Under the pieces are notes generated by a model that saw only the letters and a list, made by a program, of their open reading frames with translations, ran no database searches and had not been told where the DNA came from. This document shows, piece by piece, positions 8,201 through 21,200 of a DNA stretch of 64,000 nt. A program made the position numbers and the translations under genes. Each line of letters begins with the position of its first letter. Positions within the stretch are counted from its first letter, which is position 1. The stretch comes from Unio delphinus (Eukaryota; Mollusca; Bivalvia; Unionida; Unionidae), in NCBI GenBank assembly GCA_029339505.1, contig JAQISU010000097.1:3741001-3805000 (forward strand), written 5' to 3'.

Positions 8201-11002
8201 CTCATGCATTTGGCTTTTAAGCATGTCAGATGAGTCATGTCAGGCCCATATGGGGCTCTTGTTTCTTGCTCTTCATTCATGGCAGTATGTCTGTTTGTAC
8301 TAGTCATAGCACACTGGTTTCAAAGATTTGTACTTCTCATTGATGACTTACGAAATTTTCCAGGTTGGACCAGTATGCTTAAAATTAAAGATTTCCTGAT
8401 GATTTCATTCATGCAAAGAGTAAATTCCTGGACAAAAGATATTGAAATTTGTTATTGTCATTGTAAATTTCACATGATTTTTGAGTTTTACTCAGCTATA
8501 AGTAAGAATATTGTTAAGGAAGACTAGTTAAAAAAATGGGTGACCACTTTTTTTTCATTCTTTGCTTTCAGTTATAGTTATAGTTGTAAAATTTACTTTC
8601 AATCTGAATTTTTTCCCCAGGTCGTCAATTGATCCTCACGGCCATGTGTAACCAGCTTACATACCCAAATAGTCACACACACTACTTTAGCTGCCTGCTG
8701 CAGTACTTATTTTCATCTGTCTTTGGATTCAAAGCCCATAAAGAAATTGCAAGGCAAGTTAAATCCTACAGCTATTGTCATTTTTATTATATCAGTGATT
8801 CTAAATGCAATCTTTATTATCAGAGGTTTTCAGGAAGAAGATGATATATTTTTTAGACAGAATTATTGGAAGATAAACAAGTCAGACATGCTTTTTATGG
8901 CCGTCATTGAAGATGAAGAAAATGTTATTATTATTTATAAAGCACAACTTCTGGCCAGCTTTCCTGTAGTTTTCATCACTGAAGTATATCAATGTGGGGT
9001 CATTTATTTTCATCATGTTTACTTCTTTTTTTTAAAACAAATTTACCAAAATATAATGGCATTAGATTTGTATATGCACCTCTTTAGAGAAATAATATTT
9101 ATGGCAGACTTTAAGCTCAAAGGATATTATTGTGTGACCTTGAATTCACTGTATGTAATGTGTGCATCATCAACAATTTGTTGTTGGAGTCTGTTTCTGA
9201 TCTAATTGAAATGAAATGTGGAATATGGGTTGAATTCAGTAATGACCATTATCTATGCACATCATTGAGGTGATTTTATCTGATTGGCTAATGATTTATG
9301 CATATCATTGAGGTTTGCTACACTTATTATAAATCATGAAGTAATCTTTGTCTTTGCTACACTTATTATAAATCATGAAGTAATCTTTGTCTTTGCTACA
9401 CTTATGATAAATCATGAAGTAATCTTTGTCTTTGCTATAGTTATGATAAATCATGAAGTAATCTTTGTCTTTGCTACACTTATTATAAATCATGAAGTAA
9501 TCTTTGTCTTTGCTACAGTTATGATAAATCATGAAGTAATCTTTGTCTTTGTTACACTTATAATAAATCATGAAGTAATCTTTGTCTTTGCTACAGTTAT
9601 GATAAATCATGAAGTAATCTTTGTCTTTGCTACACTTATGATAAATCATGAAGTACTCTTTGTCTTTGCTAGTTGTGATAAATCATGAAGTAATCTTTGT
9701 CTTTGCTACACTTATTATAAATCATGAAGTAATCTTTGTCTTTGCTACACTTATTATAAATCATGAAGTAATCTTTGTCTTTGTTACACTTATAATAAAT
9801 CATGAAGTAATCTTTGTCTTTGCTACAGTTATGATAAATCATGAAGTACTCTTTGTCTTTGCTAGTTGTGATAAATCATGAAGTAATCTTTGTTACATAA
9901 TATGTCATGGAATACATGTTTGGCTCATTAAGAGATGTTTGTCCTCACTACAGTACTGTTACATTTCTGATTGGATTTCTGTTTCCATTTGAAATACTTA
10001 GTAGTGCATGTATTCAAAAGTTTCTACCTTGAAATGTTCATTAGAGTGCTACCTTGTTGGTACTCACATGGTTTTTATATCTTCTTTTTTATACAGATTT
10101 GAAGTTCCTATTATATAAAGTTATGCTTAAATGAAAGTAGTTCCAATCTGTTCTCACAAAAGTTATTGTATGCTTTTGACTAAATTATCATAACATTAGG
10201 ACAATGTAACTGGTCCTGAATAAAAATTATTTGATTATCTGAAAAACAAATTCTCTACTCTCAAAGCCATTGAGTGTTCACAAGTTTTCTATGTACATGT
10301 ATTAAATTCCATGACATTAATTTGAAGAAATAAATTGATTAAATTGAAGAAAAAGTTTCGTTACCAGATTTACTATGCTGGAATTTCTCAAGAATATCTT
10401 AGATGGTTTTAGTAGTTGGCAATTAAAAAAAATTAAAGGAGTTTAGAAATACATTGTAGAATCTAAAAAATTGTAGATTCAGACAGATTCTTGCTGACTA
10501 GAGATTTTGACAGTTTCTTGTTGACTGATTGTAGATTCTGACTGATTATTTTTTGACAGATTGATTGTGGATTCTGACACATTCTTTCAGACTCTAGATT
10601 CTAACAGATTATTTTTTGACAGATTCATTGTAGATTCTGACAGATTCCTGTTGACAGATTGATTGTATATTCTGACAGATTTGTTTTGCCTAGTAGAGCA
10701 TCAGTCACTTTCATGCTATTATTATTAAAAATCAGGTTTATCAGACAAGCTCTATACAATTAGAATTGGTCTAACATTTTTAGAAGCAAATGCATTGGTG
10801 GGTTTTTTTAAGGCTAAATTACATTTGTATCATTTGTCATATGTACATGTGTGTATGGCATGTAATGTTCAACATTTCCTATTTCTGTTGCAGAGCACTC
10901 AAGCCTATGGTCCAAGAATACGAGATGTTCAAAATAACTCCTGACATGTACAAAGTAAAGCCTGATGCGTCCAAATCAAAAGCAACCTCAGATGAACCAT
11001 AG
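5281..11002 (+). CDS. CNOT1-like protein, C-terminal Not1 domain only (7 exons)
   Basis: Coding exons are 5281-5307 (the exon itself opens at 5267 after TTTCCAG), 5902-5988, 6258-6518, 6968-7036, 7678-7849, 8621-8753 and 10894-11002. They total 858 nt, 285 residues, all in phase. Residues 39-250 match the Not1 C-terminal domain of CNOT1, the scaffold of the cytoplasmic CCR4-NOT deadenylase, where this region docks CNOT2/CNOT3. Diagnostic pieces are FPEFLC (52-57), [12 protein letters not shown] and [21 protein letters not shown] in exon 5, and [11 protein letters not shown] (220-230). Full CNOT1 is over 2,300 residues, so this is a short paralogue. The last 35 residues ([12 protein letters not shown] onward, ending in a K/S/D-rich tail) do not match the usual Not1 end, so the final helices are missing or replaced. 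The ATG at 5281 is assumed; the frame stays open back to the splice acceptor, so further upstream exons are possible. Intact frames and splice sites argue for function; low identity argues for a diverged duplicate. Confidence 0.82.
6685..6745. repeat. Short tandem repeat in intron 3
   Basis: Four copies of a 16-17 bp unit with AATTTTACCTGTGTGT, inside the intron between the exons ending at 6518 and starting at 6968. Confidence 0.85.
8038..8175. repeat. About 40 bp tandem repeat in intron 5
   Basis: Three to four copies of GAAAGCAACAAAAAGCATCC followed by AACTGACTTAGACTTCTTG, the last copy decayed. Wholly intronic to the CNOT1-like gene. Confidence 0.88.
8754..8759 (+). other. GC-AG intron donor (intron 6)
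   Basis: Exon 6 ends AAG at 8753 and the intron opens GCAAGT. The context AAG/GCAAGT is the strong consensus typical of the rare GC-AG introns. No GT nearby keeps the frame: this donor joins phase 2 to the acceptor at 10893 and yields IARALKPMV without a stop. The intron is about 2.1 kb, the longest in the gene, and holds two tandem arrays. Confidence 0.7.
9305..9895. repeat. 39 bp minisatellite, about 15 copies (intronic)
   Basis: Units contain AAATCATGAAGTAATCTTTG then TCTTTGCTACACTTATTAT. The length is divisible by three and the unit lacks stops in several frames, so long pseudo-reading-frames appear on both strands ([13 protein letters not shown] repeated on plus). These are artefacts of repeat length. 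The array lies in intron 6 of the CNOT1-like gene. The block ending in the short variant GCTAGTTGTGATAAATC occurs twice (about 9668 and 9862), so the array itself was segmentally duplicated. Confidence 0.96.
10465..10685. repeat. Degenerate tandem repeat in intron 6
   Basis: Diverged copies of GATTGTAGATTCTGACAGAT plus TCTTGTTGACA, unit roughly 30-45 bp. It ends about 210 bp before the exon 7 acceptor. Confidence 0.75.
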
Positions 11003-11382
11003 AAACCTGAGTAATAGCCCAAATAAAAGTATCGCAGATGAACCAGATGTGGCCAAGAAAAGCCCAAATAAATTGATCAAAATGAACCAGATGTGACTCA
11101 GAAACATTAAGAAAGACAGAAGTGAATCAGAGATACTAAAATATGTCAAATAACACTATTCTACATTTAACATAACATGCATAAGCTGCATGGCTTTTAA
11201 AACTTCCTGATGTTGAAGGAAAGTCAACACCTTTGTATTATAAACAATTGGATGGGTAGTGCAACACCATACTGACTTTTGTTCAGATGTATATACATAC
11301 CAATTTTTATTGTAAATTTTTTAAACTGCAAATTCTTCCAAGGAAACATAAAATAGTTTGTACTATTTATAAACATCAACGA

Positions 11383-11388
11383 AATAAA
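11383..11388 (+). terminator. Likely polyadenylation signal of CNOT1-like gene
   Basis: AATAAA about 380 nt after the stop, with a TG/T-rich tract (CTGTTTGACTTTGTACCTGT) just downstream. An earlier AATAAAAG occurs at about 11021, only 20 nt after the stop, and is an alternative. Confidence 0.5.
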
Positions 11389-11582
11389 ACTACTGTTTGA
11401 CTTTGTACCTGTTGGTCTACTTTCTAAATTTCTAGAAATCTAAGATAATACCATTTCTTCTATTTCACTGCTGCTTGCTGAAACTATTTGGCTATTTAGG
11501 GATTAAGTACCAAATTGTTGGAATAAAGTGTCTTGCTCAATTTTGGCACTGATTTGGGAGAAAGGAAATTTTAACTGATGCT

Positions 11583-11643
<61 letters not shown>
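11583..11643. repeat. (GT)n microsatellite
   Basis: About 60 bp of TG dinucleotides with one GAG interruption. The histidine/threonine frame on the other strand is an artefact. Confidence 0.97.
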
Positions 11644-11646
<3 letters not shown>

Positions 11647-11649
11647 CAC

Positions 11650-12220
11650 TTATATAACAGCTTGGTGTGAGGAGGTGCCCATTGATGAATTAAATATTGC
11701 ATGAGATTACCCTTTGTAAAATGTATATCTTCAAAATGGGGCCAAACATTCCTGTTTAGTTTCTGACAAATAAAATATATAATACTTTTGTTGTAAAAAA
11801 TAAAATTTTCTTGCAGCCTTTCCAAAGTTTACATTAAAACCCAATCATATAATTGTATTTCCTCATAACGCTGGACTAATAAGAGTTATTCTTCCAGATA
11901 TATATACTGCACAGCATGAGCCGACAAGTACTATTAAGTACTGCTTTAAAATGTGACCTTCACCCTGAATCAATGAGCAAGGATGTCACATGATGAATTG
12001 GATTATCTTCATAATGATTAGGCGATTATATAAACAAAACCATAAAGATGTTTAGGAAATATAAACAAATGAAGAAACTTGAACCAAAATCCTAACACCT
12101 ATTAAAAAGACCTTGACACTAAAATCAAAATGAAAGGTTTTAGTCCATCAATGGGCTTAGCGAATAAAAGCAAATGAAAAACAAACAAGAAATGTTAACC
12201 AATACCTTATTGCAAATTTT
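11650..12220. other. Intergenic, no gene seen
   Basis: AT-rich sequence between the CNOT1-like gene and the satellite. No motif recognised. Confidence 0.55.
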
Positions 12221-12249
12221 GTATGATCCTGACCTCAAACATCCCTTAG

Positions 12250-15200
12250 TTATTTGTCTTTAACACTGACCCAGACACTTTATTGAATGATTATGACCCT
12301 GACCAGACCCTTAATTGCATGATTATGACCCTGACCAGACCCTTCATTGCATGATTATGACCCTGACCAGACCCTTAATTGCATGATTATGACCCTGACC
12401 AAACCCTTAATTGCATGAATATGACCCTGACCAGACCCTTAATTGCATGATTATGACCCTGACCATACCCTTAATTGCATGATTATGACCATGACCAGAC
12501 CCATAATTGCATGATTATGACCATGACCAGACCCTTAATTGCATGATTATGACCCTGACCAGACCCTTAATTGCATGATTATGACCCTGACCATACCCTA
12601 AATTGCATGATTATGACCCTGACCAGACCCTTAATTGCATGATTATGACCCTGACCATACCTTTAATTGCATGATTATGACCATGACCAGACCCTTAATT
12701 GCATGATTATGACCCTGACCAGACCCTTCATTGCATGATTATGACCCTGACCATACCCTTCATTGCATGATTATGACCCTGACCAGACCCTTCATTGCAT
12801 GATTATGACCCTGACAAGACCCTTAATTGCATGATTATGACCCTGACCAGACAATTGCATGAATATGGCCCTGACCAGACCCTTAATTGCATGATTATGA
12901 CCATGACCATACCCTTAATTGCATGATTATGACCCTGACCAGACCCTTAATTGCATGATTATGACCCTGACCAGACCCTTACTTGCATGATTATGACCCT
13001 GACCAGACCCTTAATTGCATGATTATGACCCTGACCAGACCCTTAATTGCATGATTATGACCCTGACCATACCCTTAATTGCATGATTATGACCCTGGCC
13101 AGACCCTTAATTGCATGATTATGACCCTGACCAGACCCTTTAATTGCATGATTATGACCCTGACCAGACCCTTCATTGCATGATTATGACCCTGACCAGA
13201 CCCTTCATTGCATGATTATGACCCTGACCAGACCCTTCATTGCATGATTATGACCCTGACCAGACCCTTAATTGCATGATTACGACCCTGACCAGACCCT
13301 TAATTGCATGATTATGACCCTGACCATACCCTTAATTGCATGATTATGACCCTGACCAGACCCTTAATTGCATGATTATGACCCTGACCAGACCCTTAAT
13401 TGCATGATTACGACCCTGATCAGACCCTTAACTGCATGATTATGACCCTGACCAGACCCTTTAATTGCATGATTATGACCCTGACCAGAGCCTTAATTGC
13501 ATGATTATGACCCTGACCAGACCCTTAATTGCATGATTATGACCCTGACCAGACCCTTAATTGCATGATTATGACCCTGACCAGACCCTTAATTGCATGA
13601 TTATGACCCTGACCAGACCCTTTAATTGCATGATTATGACCCTGACCAGACCCTTAATTGCATGATTACGACCCTGATCAGACCCTTAATTGCATGATTA
13701 TGACCCTGACCAGACCCTTAATTGCATGATTATGACCCTGACCAGACCCTTAATTGAATGATTATGACCCTGACCAGACCCTTAATTGCATGATTATGAC
13801 CTTGACCAGACCCTTCATTGCATGATTATGACCCTGACCAGACCCTTTAATTGCATGATTATGACCCTGACCAGACCCTTAATTGCATGATTATGACCCT
13901 GACTAGACCCTTAATTGCATGATTATGACCCTGACCAGACCCTTAATTGCATGATTATGACCCTGACCAGACCCTTAATTGCATGATTATGACCCTGACC
14001 AGACCCTTAATTGCATGATTATGACCCTGACCAGACCCTTTAATTGAATGATTATGACCCTGACCAGACCCTTAATTGCATGATTATGACACTGACCCAG
14101 ACACTTAATTGCATGATTATGACCCTGACCAGACCCTTTAATTGCATGATTATGACCCTGACCAGACCCTTAATTGCATGATTATGACCCTGACCAGACC
14201 CTTTAATTGCATGATTATGACCCTGACCAGACCCTTAATTGCATGATTATGACCTTGACCAGACCCTTCATTGCATGATTATGACCCTGACCAGACCCTT
14301 TAATTGCATGATTATGACCCTGACCAGACCCTTAATTGCATGATTATGACCCTGACTAGACCCTTAATTGCATGATTATGACCCTGACCAGACCCTTAAT
14401 TGCATGATTATGACCCTGACCAGACCCTTAATTGCATGATTATGACCCTGACCAGACCCTTAATTGCATGATTATGACCCTGACCAGACCCTTTAATTGA
14501 ATGATTATGACCCTGACCAGACCCTTAATTGCATGATTATGACACTGACCCAGACACTTAATTGCATGATTATGACCCTGACCAGACCCTTTAATTGCAT
14601 GATTATGACCCTGACCAGACCCTTAATTGCATGATTATGACCCTGACCAGACCCTTTAATTGCATGATTATGACCCTGACCAGACCCTTCAGTGCATGAT
14701 TATGACCCTGACCAGACGCTTCATTGCATGATTGAGACCCTGACCATACCCTTAATTGCATGATTACGACCCTGACCATACCCTTAATTGCATGATTATG
14801 ACCCTGACCATACCCTTAATTGCATGATTATGACCCTGACCAGACCCTTCATTGCATGATTATGACCCTGACCAGACCCTTTAATTGCATGATTATGACC
14901 CTGACCAGACCCTTAATTGCATGATTATGACCCTGACCAGACCCTTCATTGCATGATTATGACCCTGACCAGACCCTTCATTGCATGATTATGACCCTGA
15001 CCATACCCTTAATTGCATGATTATGACCCTGACCAGACCCTTCATTGCATGATTATGACCCTGACCAGACCCTTCATTGCATGATTATCACCCTGACCAG
15101 ACCCTTCATTGCATGATTATGACCCTGACCAGACCCTTCATTGCATGATTATGACCCTGACCAGACCCTTCATTGCATGATTATGACCCTGACCAGACCC

Positions 15201-18200
15201 TTTAATTGCATGATTATGACCATGACCATACCCTTAATTGCATGATTATGACCCTGATCAGACCCTTAATTGCATGATTATGACCCTGACTATACCCTTA
15301 ATTGCATGATTATGACCCTAACCATACCCTTCATTGCATGATTATGACCCTGACCAGACCCTTAATTGCATGATTATGACCCTGACCAGACCCTTCATTG
15401 CATGATTATGACCCTGACCATACCCTTCATTGCATGATTATGACCCTGACCATACCCTTCATTGCATGATTATGACCCTGACCATACCCTTAATTGCATG
15501 ATTATGACCCTGACCAGACCCTTCATTGCATGATTATGACCCTGACCAGACCCTTTAATTGCATGATTATGACCCTGACCAGACCCTTAATTGCATGATT
15601 ATGACCCTGACCAGACCCTTCATTGCATGATTATGACCCTGACCAGACCCTTAATTGCATGATTATGACCCTGACCATACCCTAAATTGCATGATTATGA
15701 CCCTGACCAGACCCTTAATTGCATGATTATGACTTTGACCATACCCTTAATTGCATGATTATGACCATGACCAGACCCTTAATTGCATGATTATGACCCT
15801 GACCAGATCCTTCATTGCATGATTATGACCCTGACCATACCCGTCATTGCATGATTATGACCCTGACCAGACCCTTCATTGCATGATTATGACCCTGACC
15901 AGACCCTTGATTGCATGATTATGACCCTGACCAGACCCTTAATTGCATGAATATGGCCCTGACCAGACCCTTAATTGCATGATTATGACCCTGACCATAC
16001 CCTTCATTGCATGATTATGACCCTGACCAGACCCTTCATTGCATGATTATGACCCTGACCAGACCCTTAATTGCATGATTACGACCCTGACCAGACCCTT
16101 AATTGCATGATTATGATCCTGACCAGAGCCTTAATTGCATGATTATGACCCTGACCAGACCCTTAATTGCATGATTATGACCCTGACCAGACCCTTAATT
16201 GCATGATTATGACCCTGACCAGACTCTTAATTGCATGATTATGACCCTGACCAGACCCTTTTATTGCATGATTATGACCCTGACCAGACCCTTAATTGCA
16301 TGATTACGACCCTGATCAGACCCTTAATTGCATGATTATGACCCTGACCAGACCCTTAATTGCATGATTATGACCCTGACCAGACCCTTAATTGCATGAT
16401 TATGACCCTGACCAGACCCTTAATTGCATGATTATGACCTTGACCAGACCCTTCATTGCATGATTATGACCCTGACCAGACCCTTTAATTGCATGATTAT
16501 GACCCTGACCAGACCCTTAATTGCATAATTATGACCCTGACTAGACCCTTAATTGCATGATTATGACCCTGACCAGACCATTAATTGCATGATTATGACC
16601 CTGACCAGACCCTTAATTGCATGATTATGACCCTGACCAGACCCTTAATTGCATGATTATGACCCTGATCAGACCCTTTAATTGAATGATTATGACCCTG
16701 ACCAGACCCTTAATTGCATGATTATGACACTGACCAGACCCTTTCATGGCATGATTATGACCCTGACCAGACCCTTAATTGCATGATTATGACCCTGACC
16801 AGACCCTTCATTGCATGATTATGACCCTGACCATACCCTTAATTGCATGATTACGACCCTGACCATACCCTTAATTGCATGATTATGACCCTGACCATAC
16901 CCTTAATTGCATGATTATGACCCTGACCTGACCCTTCATTGCATGATTATGACCCTGACCAGACCCTTTAATTGCATGATTATGACTCTGGCCAGACCCT
17001 TCATTGCATGGTTATGACCCTGACCATACCCTTAATTGCATGATTACGACCCTGACCATACCCTTACTTGCATGATTATGACCCTGACCATACCCTTAAT
17101 TGCATGATTATGACCCTGACCAGACCCTTCATTGCATGATTATGACCCTGACCAGACCCTATAATTGCATGATTATGACCCTGACCAGACCCTTAATTGC
17201 ATGATTATGACCCTGACCAGACCCTTCATTGCATGATTATGACCCTGACCAGACCCTTAATTGCATGATTATGACCCTGACCATACCCTAAATTGCATGA
17301 TTATGACCCTGACCAGACCCTTAATTGCATGATTATGACCCTGACCAGACCCTTAATTGCATGATTATGACCCTGACCAGACCCTTAATTGCATGATTAT
17401 GACTTTGACCAAACCCTTAATTGCATGATTATGACCATGACCAGGCCCTTAATTGCATGATTATGACCCTGACCAGACCCTTCATTGCATGATTATGACC
17501 CTGACCATACCCTTCATTGCATGATTATGACCCTGACCAGACCCTTCATTGCATGATTATGACCCTGACCAGACCCTTAATTGCATAATTATGACCCTGA
17601 CCAGACCCTTAATTGCATGAATATGGCCCTGACCAGACCCTTAATTGCATGATTATGACCATGATCATACCCTTAATTGCATGATTATGACCCTGACCAG
17701 ACCCTTAATTGCATGATTATGACCCTGACCAGACCCTTAATTGCATGATTATGACCCTGACCAGACCCTTAATTGCATGATTATGACCCTGACCAGACCC
17801 TTAATTGCATGATTATGACCCTGACCAGACCCTTAATTGCATGATTATGACCCTGACCATACCCTTAATTGCATGATTATGACCCTGACCAGACCCTTAA
17901 TTGCATGATTATGACCCTGACCATACCCTTAATTGCATGATTACGACCCTGATCAGACCCTTAACTGCATGATTATGACCCTGACCAGACCCTTTAATTG
18001 CATGATTATGACCCTGACCAGAGCCTTAATTGCATGATTATGACCCTGACCAGACCCTTAATTGCATGATTATGACCCTGACCAGACCCTTAATTGCATG
18101 ATTATGACCCTGACCAGACCCTTAATTGCATGATTATGACCCTGACCAGACCCTTTAATTGCATGATTATGACCCTGACCAGACCCTTAATTGCATGATT

Positions 18201-21200
18201 ACGACCCTGATCAGACCCTTAATTGCATGATTATGACCCTGACCAGACCCTTAATTGCATGATTATGACCCTGACCAGACCCTTCATTGCATGATTATGA
18301 CCCTGACCAGACCCTTAATTGCATGATTATGACCTTGACCAGACCCTTCCTTGCATGATTATGACCCTGACCAGACCCTTTAATTGCATGATTATGACCC
18401 TGACCAGACCCTTAATTGCATGATTATGACCCTGAAAAGACCCGTAATTGCATGATTATGACCCTGACCAGACCCTTAATTGCATGATTATGACCCTGAC
18501 CAGACCCTTAATTGCATGATTATGACCCTGACCAGACCCTTAATTGCATGATTATGACCCTGATCAGACCCTTTAATTGAATGATTATGACCCTGACCAG
18601 ACCCTTAATTGCATGATTATGACACTGACCCAGACACTTAATTGCATGATTATGACCCTGACCAGACCCTTTAATTGCATGATTATGACCCTGACCAGAC
18701 CCTTAATTGCATGATTATGACCCTGACCAGACCCTTTAATTGCATGATTATGACCCTGACCAGACCCTTCATTGCATGATTATGAACCTGACCATACCCT
18801 TAATTGCATGATTATGACCCTGACCAGACCCTTCATTGCATGATTATGACCCTGACCAGACCCTTTAATTGCATGATTATGACCCTGACCAGACCCTTAA
18901 TTGCATGATTATGACCCTGACCAGACCCTTCATTGCATGATTATGACCCTGACCAGACCCTTAATTGCATGATTATGACCCTGACCATACCCTTAATTGC
19001 ATGATTATGACCCTGACCAGACCCTTAATTGCATGATTATGACCTTGACCAGACCCTTCATTGCATGATTATGACCCTGACCATACCCTTCATTGCATGA
19101 TTATGCCCCTGACCAGACCCTTCATTGCATGATTATGACCCTGACCAGACCCTTAATTGCATGATTATGACCCTGACCAGACCCTTAATTGCATGATTAT
19201 GACCCTGACCAGACCCTTTAATTGAATGATTATGACACTGACCAGACCCTTAATTGCATGATTATGACACTGACCCAGACACTTAATTGCATGATTATGA
19301 CCCTGACCAGACCCTTTAATTGCATGATTATGACCCTGACCAGACCCTTAATTGCATGATTATGACCCTGACCAGACCCTTTAATTTCATGATTATGACC
19401 CTGACCAGACCCTTCATTGCATGATTATGACCCTGACCAGACCCTTCATTGCATGATTATGACCCTGACCATACCCTTAATTGCATGATTACGACCCTGA
19501 CCATACCCTTAATTGCATGATTATGACCCTGACCATACCCTTAATTGCATGATTATGACCCTGACCAGACCCTTAATTGCATGATTATGACCCTGACCAG
19601 ACCCTTTAATTGCATGATTATGACCCTGACCAGACCCTTAATTGCATGATTATGACCCTGACCAGACCCTTCATTGCATGATTATGACCCTGACCAGACC
19701 CTTCATTGCATGATTATGACCCTGACCATACCCTTAATTGCATGATTATGACCCTGACCAGACCCTTCATTGCATGATTATGACCCTGACCAGACCCTTC
19801 ATTGCATGATTATCACCCTGACCAGACCCTTAATTGCATGATTATGACCCTGACCAGACCCTTCATTGCATGATTATGACCCTGACCAGACCCTTCATTG
19901 CATGATTATGACCCTGACCAGACCCTTTAATTGCATGATTATGACCATGACCATACCCTTAATTGCATGATTATGACCCTGATCAGACCCTTAATTGCAT
20001 GATTATGACCCTGACTATACCCTTAATTGCATGATTATGACCCTAACCATACCCTTCATTGCATGATTATGACCCTGACCAGACCCTTAATTGCATGATT
20101 ATGACCCTGACCAGACCCTTCATTGCATGATTATGACCCTGACCATACCCTTCATTGCATGATTATGACCCTGACCATACCCTTCATTGCATGATTATGA
20201 CCCTGACCATACCCTTAATTGCATGATTATGACCCTGACCAGACCCTTTATTGCATGATTATGACCCTGACCAGACCCTTCATTGCATGATTATGACCCT
20301 GACCATACCCTTCATTGCAGGATTATGACCCTGACCAGACCCTTTAATTGCATGATTATGACCCTGACCAGACCCTTCATTGCATGATTATGACCCTGAC
20401 CAGACCCTTTAATTGCATGATTATGACCCTGACCAGACCCTTAATTGCATGATTATGACCCTGACCAGACCCTTAATTGCATGATTATGACACTGACCCA
20501 GACACTTAATTGCATGATTATGACCCTGACCAGACCCTTTAATTGCATGATTATGACCCTGACCAGACCCTTAATTGCATGATTATGACCCTGACCAGAC
20601 CCTTTAATTGCATGATTATGACCCTGACCAGACCCTTCATTGCATGATTATGACCCTGACCATACCCTTAATTGCATGATTATGACCCTGACCAGACCCT
20701 TCATTGCATGATTATGACCCTGACCAGACCCTTTAATTGCATGATTATGACCCTGACCAGACCCTTAATTGCATGATTATGACCCTGACCAGACCCTTCA
20801 TTGCATGATTATGACCCTGACCAGACCCTTAATTGCATGATTATGACCCTGACCAGACCCTTAATTGCATGATTATGACCATGACCAGACCCTTAATTGC
20901 ATGATTATGACCTTGACCAGACCCTTCATTGCATGATTATGACCCTGACCATACCCTTCATTGCATGATTATGCCCCTGACCAGACCCTTCATTGCATGA
21001 TTATGACCCTGACCAGACCCTTAATTGCATGATTATGACCCTGACCAGACCCTTAATTGCATGATTATGACCCTGACCAGACCCTTTAATTGAATGATTA
21101 TGACACTGACCAGACCCTTAATTGCATGATTATGACACTGACCCAGACACTTAATTGCATGATTATGACCCTGACCAGACCCTTTAATTGCATGATTATG

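Noticed and set aside
8723..9205. 160-residue plus frame after exon 6
   Set aside because: It starts in a different frame within exon 6 and runs through AT-rich intron without homology.
9284..9881. Repeat-protein frames on both strands
   Set aside because: A 39 bp intronic minisatellite without stops in several frames explains both strands.
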